Assembly: GCA_001914195.1 (NCBI GenBank)
Contig: MKYF01000017.1
Location: 71,283-135,282, forward strand
Direction of reading: 5' to 3'
Source of the DNA: Streptococcus mitis
Lineage (GTDB): Bacteria; Bacillota; Bacilli; Lactobacillales; Streptococcaceae
Length of the DNA: 64,000 nucleotides
Position numbers and translations under genes: made by a program. Every line of letters starts with the position of its first letter. Within the stretch, counting starts at the first letter, position 1. Below, in pieces: positions 21,850 to 30,402 of the stretch. The notes beneath the pieces were generated by a model that saw only the letters and a list, made by a program, of their open reading frames with translations, ran no database searches and was not told the origin of the DNA.

Positions 21850-23817
21850 ATGAAATCGAAAAAGTGGCTCTTAACAGCAGGAGTGGTCCTGAGCACAACA
21901 GCTCTTTTAGTGGCTTGTGGAAAAGCTGATAAAGAAGCAGATGCACCGACAACATTTTCATATGTCTATGCAGTAGATCCAGCATCTTTGGACTATAGTA
22001 TAGCGACTCGTACATCTACAACAGATGTCATCGGGAACGTGGTTGATGGCTTGATGGAAAACGACCAATACGGAAATGTTATTCCTTCCTTGGCTGAAGA
22101 TTGGTCTGTGTCAAAAGATGGGTTGACTTATACCTACAAACTTCGTAAAGGAGTTAAATGGTACACTTCTGAAGGTGAAGAATATGCAGAAGTAACAGCC
22201 CATGACTTTGTAACAGGATTGAAACATGTAGCTGACGGTAAGTCAGACGGTGTCTCGCTCATCCAAAATTCAATTAAGGGCTTGGATGCCTACATGACTG
22301 GTGAGACCAATGATTTCTCTACAGTTGGTGTTAAGGCCTTGGACGATTATACAGTTGAATATACCCTAAACAAACCAGAAAGTTTCTGGAATTCTAAAGT
22401 TACAACAGCGACGATGTTGCCTGTAAATGAAGAGTTTTTGAAGGCATCAGGTAAAGATTATGGAGCAGTTACTCCAGCAGGGATTCTTTACAATGGTCCT
22501 TATATCTTGAAGACCTTGACTTCTAAATCGTTGATCGAATACGAGAAAAATCCAAATTACTGGGATAAAGAAAAGGTAAAAATCGAGAAGATCAAATTGA
22601 CCTACTACGATGGTTCAGATCAGGAATCCTTGATTCGTAGCTTCTCTTCAGGTGCCTATACGACAGCCCGTCTCTTCCCAAGTAGCTCAAACTTTGCTTC
22701 AACTTTGAAACAATATGGAGATAAAATCACTTATAGCCCACAGGACTCAAGTAGTTATTACTTCACCTTTAACGTAAATCGTCAGTCATACAATAAAACT
22801 GCGAAAACAAGTGAAGAGCAAAAGACTTCTACAAAAGAAGCTATGCTTAATAAGGACTTCCGTCAGGCTATCAACTTTGCCTTTAACCGCCATTCTTATG
22901 CTGCTCAGTTAAATGGTGAAGATGGGGCGGACAAGATTATTCGTAACAGCCTCGTTCCTGACAACTTTGTGCAAGCAGGTGGTAAGAACTTTGGTCACAT
23001 CGCTCAAGCTGAGTTAGTGAACTATGGTGACCAATGGAAAGGTGTTGAGCTAGTTGATGGTAAGGATTCTATCTACAACCCTGACAAGGCTAAAGCAGCA
23101 TTTGAAAAAGCTAAGAAAGACTTGGAATCTAAAGGGGTAACTTTCCCAATTCACTTGGATGTCCCAGTTGAACAAACAGATACCATCGCCGTTCAACAAA
23201 GTAACTCTTTCAAACAGTCAATCGAATCAACTCTTGGTGCTGAAAATGTTGTTATCGACGTTCTTCAAATGACAGATAATGAAAAGGAAACAATCACTTC
23301 ACAAGCGCGTGTTCCTTCTCAAAAAGACTATGATTTGAACAGTACAGGATGGGCTCCAAGTTATCAAGACCCAGCATCTTACTTGAATATCATGGATCCT
23401 AAATCAGGTTCTGCTATGAAACACCTTGGTATTACTAAAGGGAAAGATAAGGATGTTGTAGCTAAACTTGGTTTGGACCAGTATAAGAAATTATTGGATG
23501 ATGCCGATTCAGAAACTACAAATCTTGAAGAGCGCTATGAAAAATACGCCAAGGCTCAAGCTTGGTTGACAGATAGTTCATTATTGATGCCAACAGCCTC
23601 ATCTGGTGGTTCTCCAGTTGTAAGTAATGTCGTGCCATTCTCAAAACCATACTCACAAGTTGGTATTAAAGGTGACCCATATATCTTTAAAGGAATGAAA
23701 TTGCAAAAAGATATCGTTACAACAAAAGAATATGAAGAAGCACTGAAAAAATGGCAAAAAGAAAAATTGGAATCAAATGGTAAGTACCAAAAAGAACTAG
23801 AAAAACATATTAAATAA
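21850..23817 (+). CDS. Oligopeptide ABC transporter substrate-binding lipoprotein (AliA/AliB/AmiA family)
   Basis: This 655-residue lipoprotein binds peptides for an oligopeptide importer. The signal peptide ends in LVAC with lipid-attachment Cys at residue 24. The SBP_bac_5 fold follows, with YTYKLRKGVKWYTSEGEEYA and AHDFVTGLKHVADG early and the ASYLNIMDP region late. There are no permease or ATPase genes nearby, so it must use a distant Ami-type permease as AliA and AliB do. The ATG at 21850 is chosen over TTG 21847, with AAGGAG upstream. The frame is intact; as I recall, the gene at this place next to ilvE is broken in some pneumococci. It probably shares CodY control with ilvE. Confidence 0.9.
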   Translation: MKSKKWLLTAGVVLSTTALLVACGKADKEADAPTTFSYVYAVDPASLDYSIATRTSTTDVIGNVVDGLMENDQYGNVIPSLAEDWSVSKDGLTYTYKLRKGVKWYTSEGEEYAEVTAHDFVTGLKHVADGKSDGVSLIQNSIKGLDAYMTGETNDFSTVGVKALDDYTVEYTLNKPESFWNSKVTTATMLPVNEEFLKASGKDYGAVTPAGILYNGPYILKTLTSKSLIEYEKNPNYWDKEKVKIEKIKLTYYDGSDQESLIRSFSSGAYTTARLFPSSSNFASTLKQYGDKITYSPQDSSSYYFTFNVNRQSYNKTAKTSEEQKTSTKEAMLNKDFRQAINFAFNRHSYAAQLNGEDGADKIIRNSLVPDNFVQAGGKNFGHIAQAELVNYGDQWKGVELVDGKDSIYNPDKAKAAFEKAKKDLESKGVTFPIHLDVPVEQTDTIAVQQSNSFKQSIESTLGAENVVIDVLQMTDNEKETITSQARVPSQKDYDLNSTGWAPSYQDPASYLNIMDPKSGSAMKHLGITKGKDKDVVAKLGLDQYKKLLDDADSETTNLEERYEKYAKAQAWLTDSSLLMPTASSGGSPVVSNVVPFSKPYSQVGIKGDPYIFKGMKLQKDIVTTKEYEEALKKWQKEKLESNGKYQKELEKHIK

Positions 23818-23822
23818 AGCAG

Positions 23823-23862
23823 AAAACTCTATATCAGACTTGGAATGATATAGAGTTTTTTC
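23823..23862 (+). terminator. Terminator after the peptide-binding lipoprotein
   Basis: AAAACTCTATATCA and TGATATAGAGTTTT form a perfect 14-base-pair stem with a nine-base loop, followed by TTT. Confidence 0.92.
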
Positions 23863-23891
23863 TTGCTAGTTTTGGGATTTTCTTGTAAAAT
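23863..23891 (+). promoter_or_regulatory. Promoter of the DUF2969 gene
   Basis: TTGCTA (23863-23868), 17-base spacer and TAAAAT (23886-23891). It begins immediately after the preceding terminator. Confidence 0.7.
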
Positions 23892-23915
23892 AGAAAAAGT
23901 GAAGAGAGGTATGAA

Positions 23916-24146
23916 ATGAGTAAGAAAGATAAAAAAATCGAAATTCAAGTAGCAGATGCCAAAGTTAATGTGGGAAAAGATAGTTTTGAAGGCTATACCT
24001 TGACCATTGGTAAAAAAGTTATCGGAGAAATTGCCGAATTAGATGGACAATTTGCCATCATAAAGAATGGGAATGTCGATAGTTTTTATAAAAAATTGGA
24101 AAAAGCTGTGGAAATTTTGATTGAAAATTATAATTTAGCAAAATAA
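23916..24146 (+). CDS. DUF2969 family small protein
   Basis: This 76-residue soluble protein begins MSKKDKKIEIQVADAKVNVG. It consists of short beta strands (YTLTIGKKVIGEIAEL, FAIIKNG) and a C-terminal helix, matching the streptococcal DUF2969 family of unknown function. AGAGAGG is the ribosome site seven bases before ATG. It has its own promoter and no obvious partner; two tRNA genes follow. Confidence 0.82.
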   Translation: MSKKDKKIEIQVADAKVNVGKDSFEGYTLTIGKKVIGEIAELDGQFAIIKNGNVDSFYKKLEKAVEILIENYNLAK

Positions 24147-24195
24147 GTCTTGTTTTTTTGAAATTTTCATGATATAATAGTCCATGTTGATTGTA

Positions 24196-24276
24196 GGAGA
24201 GATAGCGAAGAGGCTAAACGCGGCGGACTGTAAATCCGCTCCTTCGGGTTCGGGGGTTCGAATCCCTCTCTCTCCA
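24196..24276 (+). tRNA. tRNA-Tyr (GTA)
   Basis: The acceptor GGAGAGA pairs with TCTCTCC. The anticodon loop ACTGTAAATC holds GTA within the stem GGCGG.../...CCGCT region, there is a long variable arm (CTCCTTCGGGTTCGG) as expected for tRNA-Tyr, and the T loop is TTCGAAT. The 3' CCA is not encoded beyond the discriminator A. Confidence 0.97.
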
Positions 24277-24285
24277 TTTCATCAA

Positions 24286-24357
24286 TGGGGTATAGCCAAG
24301 CGGTAAGGCAAGGGACTTTGACTCCCTCATGCGTTGGTTCGAATCCAGCTACCCCAG
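24286..24357 (+). tRNA. tRNA-Gln (TTG)
   Basis: The acceptor TGGGGTA pairs with TACCCCA, the anticodon loop ACTTTGACT holds TTG, and the T arm is TTGGTTCGAATCCAG. The unusual U1-A72 pair is characteristic of tRNA-Gln. It lies nine bases after tRNA-Tyr, so they are cotranscribed. CCA is not encoded. Confidence 0.96.
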
Positions 24358-24479
24358 TTCTTAGGTAATAATCAAGATAAAAAGCAAAATATCTTAGGGT
24401 ATTTTATTTTTATAATTGAAAGACGTGAACGATATAAACATGTCCTTGCGGGTGCTTAGGAAAAAAATTATAAGTATGT

Positions 24480-24512
24480 CAAGTTTAAGAAAAACTTGAT
24501 TGTTGGAGGATT
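24480..24512 (+). promoter_or_regulatory. Hairpin immediately upstream of the rpsA ribosome binding site
   Basis: CAAGTTT and AAACTTG (24480-24486, 24492-24498) form a small hairpin just before TTGGAGGA at 24503-24510. It could limit access to the ribosome site. The leader from the tRNA genes to here (24358-24479) shows no clear promoter. Confidence 0.4.
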
Positions 24513-24518
24513 TTTTAG

Positions 24519-25721
24519 ATGAACGAATTTGAAGATTTGCTAAATAGCGTTAGCCAAGTTGAGACTGGTGATGTTGTTAGTGCTGAAGTATTGACAGTTG
24601 ATGCGACTCAAGCTAACGTTGCAATCTCTGGAACTGGTGTTGAAGGTGTCTTGACTCTTCGCGAATTGACAAACGATCGCGATGCAGATATCAATGACTT
24701 TGTTAAAGTAGGAGAAGTATTGGATGTTCTTGTACTTCGTCAAGTAGTTGGTAAAGATACTGATACAGTTACATACCTTGTATCTAAAAAACGCCTTGAA
24801 GCTCGCAAAGCATGGGACAAACTTGTTGGTCGCGAAGAAGAAGTTGTTACTGTTAAAGGAACTCGTGCCGTTAAAGGTGGACTTTCAGTAGAATTTGAAG
24901 GTGTTCGTGGATTTATCCCAGCTTCAATGTTGGATACTCGTTTCGTACGTAACACTGAGCGTTTTGTAGGTCAAGAATTTGACGCTAAAATCAAAGAAGT
25001 TGACGCTAAAGAAAACCGCTTCATCCTTTCACGTCGTGAAGTTGTTGAAGCAGCTACAGCAGCAGCTCGCGCTGAAGTATTCGGTAAATTGGCTGTTGGT
25101 GATGTTGTAACTGGTAAAGTTGCCCGTATCACAAGCTTCGGTGCTTTTATCGACCTTGGTGGTGTTGACGGATTGGTTCACTTGACTGAATTGTCACACG
25201 AGCGTAACGTATCACCAAAATCAGTTGTAACAGTTGGTGAAGAAATTGAAGTGAAAATCCTTGATCTTAACGAAGAAGAAGGACGCGTATCGCTTTCACT
25301 TAAAGCAACAACACCTGGACCATGGGATGGCGTTGAGCAAAAATTGGCTAAAGGTGATGTAGTAGAAGGAACAGTTAAACGTTTGACTGACTTCGGTGCA
25401 TTTGTTGAAGTATTGCCAGGTATCGATGGACTTGTTCACGTATCACAAATTTCACACAAACGTATTGAAAATCCAAAAGAAGCTCTTAAAGTTGGTCAAG
25501 AAGTTCAAGTTAAAGTTCTTGAAGTTAACGCAGATGCAGAGCGCGTATCACTTTCTATCAAAGCTCTTGAAGAGCGTCCAGCTCAAGAAGAAGGACAAAA
25601 AGAAGAAAAACGTGCTGCTCGTCCACGTCGTCCAAAACGTCAAGAAAAACGTGATTTCGAACTTCCAGAAACACAAACAGGATTCTCAATGGCTGACTTG
25701 TTCGGTGATATCGAACTGTAA
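24519..25721 (+). CDS. rpsA: 30S ribosomal protein S1
   Basis: This 400-residue RNA-binding ribosomal protein has four S1 (OB-fold) domains at about residues 15-85, 105-170, 190-262 and 275-347. Domains 3 and 4 are well conserved (VVTGKVARITSFGAFIDLGG; VVEGTVKRLTDFGAFVEVLPG). Streptococcal S1 is shorter than the six-domain E. coli form, so the length is normal. An acidic-basic tail (EEGQKEEKRAARPRRPKRQE) precedes the final helix. It aids mRNA docking on the ribosome. TTGGAGGA is a strong ribosome site. Codon use is strongly biased, as for highly expressed genes. Confidence 0.95.
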   Translation: MNEFEDLLNSVSQVETGDVVSAEVLTVDATQANVAISGTGVEGVLTLRELTNDRDADINDFVKVGEVLDVLVLRQVVGKDTDTVTYLVSKKRLEARKAWDKLVGREEEVVTVKGTRAVKGGLSVEFEGVRGFIPASMLDTRFVRNTERFVGQEFDAKIKEVDAKENRFILSRREVVEAATAAARAEVFGKLAVGDVVTGKVARITSFGAFIDLGGVDGLVHLTELSHERNVSPKSVVTVGEEIEVKILDLNEEEGRVSLSLKATTPGPWDGVEQKLAKGDVVEGTVKRLTDFGAFVEVLPGIDGLVHVSQISHKRIENPKEALKVGQEVQVKVLEVNADAERVSLSIKALEERPAQEEGQKEEKRAARPRRPKRQEKRDFELPETQTGFSMADLFGDIEL

Positions 25722-25737
25722 TCAAATTGAAAATTCA

Positions 25738-25772
25738 TAAAATCCTTTGTTTCCTAAACAAGGGATTTTTCT
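25738..25772 (+). terminator. Terminator of rpsA
   Basis: AAATCCTTTGTTT and AAACAAGGGATTT pair (one T-G) around CCT and are followed by TTCTTTT. Confidence 0.9.
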
Positions 25773-25791
25773 TTTGTCTGTAAGTCTTTTT

Positions 25792-25806
25792 TGATATAAT
25801 AGTTCT
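25792..25806 (+). promoter_or_regulatory. Extended -10 promoter giving a leaderless mRNA
   Basis: TG-A-TATAAT (25792-25800) is followed by only six bases, AGTTCT, before the ATG at 25807. Transcription is expected to start at or next to the A of ATG. No Shine-Dalgarno sequence exists. Confidence 0.75.
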
Positions 25807-26304
25807 ATGTTAGAATCAGAAAAACAATCACGTTATCAAATGTTAAATGAGGAGTTCACTTTTTTATTGGATGGTGAAACCAATGTTTTGGCTAATCTTT
25901 CCAACGCCAGCGCTCTTCTAAAATCACGCTTCCCTAATACCGTATTTGCAGGCTTTTATCTGTTCGATGGAAAGGAATTGATTTTAGGTCCTTTCCAAGG
26001 AGGTGTTTCCTGCATCCGTATTGCACTGGGAAAAGGTGTTTGTGGGGAGGCAGCTCATTTTCAGGAAACTGTTCTGGTTGGTAATGTAACAACTTATCCC
26101 AACTATATTTCTTGTGATAGTCGAGCTAAAAGTGAAATTGTTGTGCCGATGGTAAAGAATGGTCAATTACTTGGAGTTCTGGATTTGGATTCTTCAGAGA
26201 TTGATGATTATGATGCTATGGATCGAGATTATTTGGAACAATTTGTCGCTATTTTGCTTGAAAAGACAGAATGGGACTTTACAATGTTTGAGGAGAAAGC
26301 TTAA
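25807..26304 (+). CDS. Free methionine-(R)-sulfoxide reductase (GAF domain, fRMsr)
   Basis: This 165-residue single GAF domain reduces free methionine-(R)-sulfoxide, protecting against oxidation. The three conserved cysteines sit at residues 69, 79 and 103 (GGVSCIRI, GKGVCGEA, YISCDSRAKSE), with the same spacing of 10 and 24 as in the E. coli enzyme. GVLDLDS closes the fold. It has no ribosome binding site: the -10 box lies six bases before ATG, so the mRNA is probably leaderless. Its stop overlaps the dnaX start region (TTAATG), indicating cotranscription with dnaX. Confidence 0.92.
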   Translation: MLESEKQSRYQMLNEEFTFLLDGETNVLANLSNASALLKSRFPNTVFAGFYLFDGKELILGPFQGGVSCIRIALGKGVCGEAAHFQETVLVGNVTTYPNYISCDSRAKSEIVVPMVKNGQLLGVLDLDSSEIDDYDAMDRDYLEQFVAILLEKTEWDFTMFEEKA

Positions 26305-27959
26305 TGTATCAAGCACTTTATCGAAAATATAGAAGTCAAAATTTCTCCCAGTTGGTTGGTCAAGAAGTTGTTGCTAAGACTCTTAAACAAGCTGTAGAGC
26401 AAGAGAAAATAAGTCATGCCTATCTTTTTTCTGGTCCTCGTGGAACGGGAAAAACCAGTGTGGCTAAGATCTTTGCCAAGGCTATGAACTGTCCAAATCA
26501 AGTGGGTGGTGAACCATGTAATAACTGCTATATTTGTCAAGCAGTGACAGATGGTAGTTTAGAAGATGTCATTGAAATGGATGCGGCTTCTAATAATGGG
26601 GTGGATGAAATTCGCGAAATTCGTGATAAATCTACCTACGCTCCTAGTCTTGCTCGTTATAAGGTTTATATCATAGATGAGGTTCACATGCTGTCTACAG
26701 GGGCCTTTAATGCCCTCTTAAAGACGCTGGAAGAGCCAACACAGAATGTGGTCTTTATTTTGGCCACTACTGAATTGCACAAGATTCCTGCCACTATTCT
26801 ATCCCGTGTGCAACGTTTTGAGTTTAAATCGATTAAGACACAGGATATTAAGGAACATATCCGCTATATCTTAGAAAAAGAAAGTATCAGTTCTGAACCA
26901 GAGGCTGTGGAAATCATTGCCAGACGGGCTGAAGGTGGAATGCGAGATGCCTTGTCTATTTTGGATCAAGCCTTGAGTTTGACACAGGGAAACGAGCTGA
27001 CGACTGCCATCTCTGAAGAAATTACTGGCACCATTAGCCTATCAGCCTTGGATGATTATGTGGCTGCCTTATCTCAACAGGATGTTACCAAGGCCTTGTC
27101 TTGCTTAAATCTTCTTTTTGAAAATGGTAAGAGTATGACTCGTTTTGTGACGGATCTTTTGCACTATTTAAGAGATTTGTTAATTGTCCAAACAGGTGGA
27201 GAAAACACTCATCATAGTCCAGTCTTTGTAGAAAATTTGACACTTCCTCAAGAAAATCTGTTTGAAATGATTCGCTTGGCGACAGTCAGTTTGGCAGATA
27301 TTAAGTCTAGTTTGCAGCCTAAGATTTATGCTGAGATGATGACTATTCGTTTAGCGGAGATTAATCCTGAACTAGCTCTTTCTGGTGCAGTTGAACATGA
27401 AATTTCTGCACTGAGACAGGAAGTGACACGTCTCAAACAAGAACTCGCCAATGTGGGAACTGTGCCCAAGACAACTAGTCCAACTCCTAGTCGCCCAGCA
27501 ACAGGCAAGACAGTCTATCGTGTGGATCGCAATAAAGTTCAATCTATCTTACAAGAGGCTGTCGAAAATCCTGATTTAGCACGTCAAAATCTGATTCGCT
27601 TGCAGAATGCCTGGGGAGAGGTGATTGAAAGTCTTGGAGGTCCTGATAAGGCTCTACTAGTTGGTTCTCAACCGGTTGCGGCCAATGAACACCATGCCAT
27701 TCTTGCTTTTGAATCTAACTTCAATGCTGGTCAAACCATGAAACGAGACAATCTCAACACTATGTTTGGCAACATTCTCAGTCAGGTAGCAGGTTTTTCA
27801 CCCGAAATTTTAGCCATTTCCATGGAGGAATGGAAAGAAGTTCGCGCAGCCTTTTCAGCCAAAGCCAAATCTTCTCAAACTGAAAAAGAAGCAGAAGAAA
27901 GTCTGATTCCAGAAGGATTTGAATTTTTGGCTGATAAAGTGAAGGTAGAGGAAGACTAA
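26304..27959 (+). CDS. dnaX: DNA polymerase III subunits gamma and tau
   Basis: This 551-residue AAA+ clamp-loader subunit opens the beta sliding clamp and ties the replicative polymerases together. Walker A is GPRGTGKTS (44-52). The zinc module has cysteines at 63, 72, 75 and 78. Walker B is IIDEVHML and sensor 1 is ILATTELHKIP. SRVQRF carries the arginine-finger SRC-like motif. A C-terminal tau-type region follows. I saw no slippery A-run like the E. coli frameshift site in the expected place. GAGGAGAAAG lies just upstream. It overlaps the end of the fRMsr gene by one base. Confidence 0.96.
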   Translation: MYQALYRKYRSQNFSQLVGQEVVAKTLKQAVEQEKISHAYLFSGPRGTGKTSVAKIFAKAMNCPNQVGGEPCNNCYICQAVTDGSLEDVIEMDAASNNGVDEIREIRDKSTYAPSLARYKVYIIDEVHMLSTGAFNALLKTLEEPTQNVVFILATTELHKIPATILSRVQRFEFKSIKTQDIKEHIRYILEKESISSEPEAVEIIARRAEGGMRDALSILDQALSLTQGNELTTAISEEITGTISLSALDDYVAALSQQDVTKALSCLNLLFENGKSMTRFVTDLLHYLRDLLIVQTGGENTHHSPVFVENLTLPQENLFEMIRLATVSLADIKSSLQPKIYAEMMTIRLAEINPELALSGAVEHEISALRQEVTRLKQELANVGTVPKTTSPTPSRPATGKTVYRVDRNKVQSILQEAVENPDLARQNLIRLQNAWGEVIESLGGPDKALLVGSQPVAANEHHAILAFESNFNAGQTMKRDNLNTMFGNILSQVAGFSPEILAISMEEWKEVRAAFSAKAKSSQTEKEAEESLIPEGFEFLADKVKVEED

Positions 27960-27971
27960 AGAAAGATTTCA

Positions 27972-27986
27972 TGATACAATAAGTTT
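27972..27986 (+). promoter_or_regulatory. Extended -10 promoter giving a leaderless mRNA (DUF3272)
   Basis: TG-A-TACAAT (27972-27980) followed by AAGTTT and ATG at 27987. No ribosome site is present. Confidence 0.7.
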
Positions 27987-28181
27987 ATGAATAGACAACA
28001 ATTTATTATTATCGCGCTGTTTACAGCTGCTGAGACCTATTTTTTCAATGAAGCCTGGATGACTGGTCGCTATATTATGGCAGCCTTTTGGGCCATTTTA
28101 CTCTTTAGAAATTTCCGAGTTAGTTACTTGATGGGTAAAATAGTAGATGTCATTGACCAACATTTAAAAGGAAAAGACTAG
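27987..28181 (+). CDS. DUF3272 family small membrane protein
   Basis: This 64-residue protein has two short hydrophobic segments (IIIALFTAAETYFF and YIMAAFWAILLF). It matches streptococcal DUF3272 proteins found beside dnaX; the function is unknown. The start is again six bases after the -10 box with no Shine-Dalgarno, so translation is likely leaderless unless it is read from the dnaX transcript. A terminator follows. Confidence 0.78.
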   Translation: MNRQQFIIIALFTAAETYFFNEAWMTGRYIMAAFWAILLFRNFRVSYLMGKIVDVIDQHLKGKD

Positions 28182-28203
28182 TCCTCAGCTTCTAGACAAA
28201 ATC

Positions 28204-28225
28204 AAAGCCTTTTAGGCTTTTTTTT
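28204..28225 (+). terminator. Terminator before the suf operon
   Basis: AAAGCCT and AGGCTTT pair around a two- to three-base loop, followed by TTTTTT. Confidence 0.85.
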
Positions 28226-28233
28226 GTTATACT
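28225..28233 (+). promoter_or_regulatory. Extended -10 promoter of the suf operon
   Basis: TG-T-TATACT (28225-28233) immediately after the terminator T run. The leader to sufC is about 90 bases. No obvious iron-responsive operator was recognised. Confidence 0.6.
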
Positions 28234-28331
28234 ATAAAAGTATATTTATTGAGCTTTTACCGTATTTTCTAAGGAAATCAAGTATGTTTCCAGTAAGAAC
28301 TGTAAAGGCCTTGAAAAAGAAAGGAACTATC

Positions 28332-29102
28332 ATGTCAGTATTAGAGATCAAAGATCTTCACGTTGAGATTGAAGGAAAAGAAATTTTAAAAGGGGTTAAC
28401 CTGACCCTGAAAACAGGAGAAATCGCCGCTATCATGGGACCAAATGGTACAGGTAAATCGACTCTTTCTGCCGCTATCATGGGAAATCCAAACTATGAAG
28501 TTACCAAAGGTGAAGTCTTGTTTGATGGCGTCAACATCCTTGAGTTGGAAGTTGACGAGCGTGCGCGTATGGGACTTTTCCTTGCTATGCAATACCCATC
28601 AGAAATTCCTGGTATTACTAACGCTGAGTTTCTTCGTGCAGCTATGAATGCTGGTAAAGAAGATGATGAAAAGATTTCAGTTCGTGAGTTTATCACTAAA
28701 TTGGATGAGAAGATGGAATTGCTCAACATGAAAGAAGAAATGGCTGAGCGTTACCTCAACGAAGGTTTCTCTGGTGGTGAGAAAAAACGTAATGAGATTC
28801 TTCAACTTTTGATGTTAGAGCCAACATTTGCCCTTTTGGATGAGATTGACTCTGGTCTTGATATTGACGCTCTTAAAGTTGTTTCTAAAGGTGTGAATGC
28901 CATGCGTGGTGAAGGTTTTGGTGCTATGATTATCACTCACTACCAACGTCTTTTGAACTACATCACACCAGATGTGGTACACGTGATGATGGAAGGTCGT
29001 GTTGTCCTTTCTGGTGGTCCAGAATTGGCTGCGCGTTTGGAACGTGAAGGATACGCAAAACTAGCTGAAGAACTTGGCTACGACTACAAGGAAGAATTGT
29101 AA
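28332..29102 (+). CDS. sufC: Fe-S cluster assembly ATPase SufC
   Basis: This 256-residue cytoplasmic ABC-type ATPase of the SufBCD scaffold drives conformational change during Fe-S cluster building. Walker A is GPNGTGKST at residues 36-44. The signature is GFSGGEKKRNEIL and Walker B is FALLDEIDSGLD; the D-loop and TALD-type helix are typical of SufC. The start at 28332 has AAAGGAAC upstream and gives a standard N-terminus (MSVLEIKDLHVEIEG); longer frames reach into the promoter. It is the first gene of sufCDSUB. Confidence 0.97.
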   Translation: MSVLEIKDLHVEIEGKEILKGVNLTLKTGEIAAIMGPNGTGKSTLSAAIMGNPNYEVTKGEVLFDGVNILELEVDERARMGLFLAMQYPSEIPGITNAEFLRAAMNAGKEDDEKISVREFITKLDEKMELLNMKEEMAERYLNEGFSGGEKKRNEILQLLMLEPTFALLDEIDSGLDIDALKVVSKGVNAMRGEGFGAMIITHYQRLLNYITPDVVHVMMEGRVVLSGGPELAARLEREGYAKLAEELGYDYKEEL

Positions 29103-29129
29103 TTTCCTCGTGTCTTTTAGGAGAAGTAA

Positions 29130-30392
29130 ATGACTAAAGAAAATATTAAACTTTTTTCAGAAATGCACGCTGAACCAAGCTGGTTGGCTGATCTCCGTCA
29201 AAAAGCTTTTGACAAGATTGAGACTTTGGAATTACCAGTTATTGAGCGTGTCAAATTCCACCGTTGGAATCTGGGGGATGGAACGATTACAGAAAGCGAG
29301 CCATCAGCAAATGTTCCAGATTTCACAGCTCTAGATAATCACTTGAAGTTGGTGCAAGTAGGAACTCAAACTGTTTTTGAGCAAACTCCAGTTGAGTTAG
29401 CTGAACAGGGTGTTGTCTTCACAGATTTCCATTCAGCTTTAGAAGAAATTCCAGAGCTGATCGAAGAATTCTTCATGTCATCTGTTAAGTATGACGATGA
29501 CAAGTTGGCAGCCTACCATACAGCTTATTTCAATAGTGGTGCTGTTCTCTATATTCCTGATAACGTTGAGATTAAAGAACCAATCGAAGGAATTTTCTAT
29601 CAAGACAGCGATAGTGATGTGCCGTTTAACAAGCATATTATGATTATCGCTGGTAAAAACTCTAAGATTAGTTATCTGGAGCGCTTAGAGTCACGCGGTG
29701 AAGGAAATGCCAAAGCAACTGCTAATATTACAGTAGAAGTGATTGCTCGTTCTGGAGCTCAAGTGAAATTTGCTGCTATTGACCGTTTAGGTGAAAACGT
29801 CACTGCCTACATTAGCCGTCGTGGTAAATTAGGCAACGATGCAAGCATTGACTGGGCAATCGGTGTCATGAACGAAGGGAACGTCGTTGCGGACTTTGAT
29901 AGCGACTTGATTGGAAATGGTAGCCATGCGGACCTTAAAGTGGTAGCTCTTTCAAGTGGCCGTCAGGTACAAGGGATTGATACCCGAGTAACTAACTATG
30001 GTTGCAACTCAATCGGAAATATCCTACAACATGGGGTTATTCTTGAAAAAGCAACTTTAACTTTCAACGGTATTGGCCACATCATCAAGGGTGCTAAGGG
30101 AGCAGATGCGCAACAAGAGAGTCGTGTTCTTATGCTTTCAGACCAAGCGCGTTCAGATGCCAATCCAATTCTTTTGATTGATGAAAATGACGTAACTGCA
30201 GGACACGCGGCTTCTATCGGTCAGGTAGATCCAGAAGATATGTATTACCTCATGAGCCGTGGCTTGGATAAGGCAACTGCAGAACGTTTGGTTGTCCGTG
30301 GTTTCCTTGGATCTGTTATCGTTGAGATTCCAGTCAAGGAAGTTCGTGATGAAATGATTGCAACTATCGAAGAAAAATTGTCAAAACGCTAA
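29130..30392 (+). CDS. sufD: Fe-S cluster assembly protein SufD
   Basis: This 420-residue scaffold subunit pairs with SufB and SufC. It has a right-handed beta-helix core, and the SufB/SufD C-terminal signature appears in GHAASIGQVDPEDMYYLMSR, followed by GLDKATAERLVVRGFLGSVI. It lacks the extra cysteine-rich features of SufB. AGGAGAA precedes the start. The stop is 10 bases before sufS. Confidence 0.96.
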   Translation: MTKENIKLFSEMHAEPSWLADLRQKAFDKIETLELPVIERVKFHRWNLGDGTITESEPSANVPDFTALDNHLKLVQVGTQTVFEQTPVELAEQGVVFTDFHSALEEIPELIEEFFMSSVKYDDDKLAAYHTAYFNSGAVLYIPDNVEIKEPIEGIFYQDSDSDVPFNKHIMIIAGKNSKISYLERLESRGEGNAKATANITVEVIARSGAQVKFAAIDRLGENVTAYISRRGKLGNDASIDWAIGVMNEGNVVADFDSDLIGNGSHADLKVVALSSGRQVQGIDTRVTNYGCNSIGNILQHGVILEKATLTFNGIGHIIKGAKGADAQQESRVLMLSDQARSDANPILLIDENDVTAGHAASIGQVDPEDMYYLMSRGLDKATAERLVVRGFLGSVIVEIPVKEVRDEMIATIEEKLSKR

Positions 30393-30402
30393 GGGGGAGC
30401 CT

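Noticed and set aside
26304..27959. Programmed frameshift in dnaX producing a short gamma subunit
   Set aside because: I did not find an A-AAA-AAG type slippery run with a following stem in the middle of the gene.
28224..28331. 36-residue N-terminal extension of SufC
   Set aside because: It begins in the promoter -10 region; SufC proteins start at the MSVLEIKDLH position.
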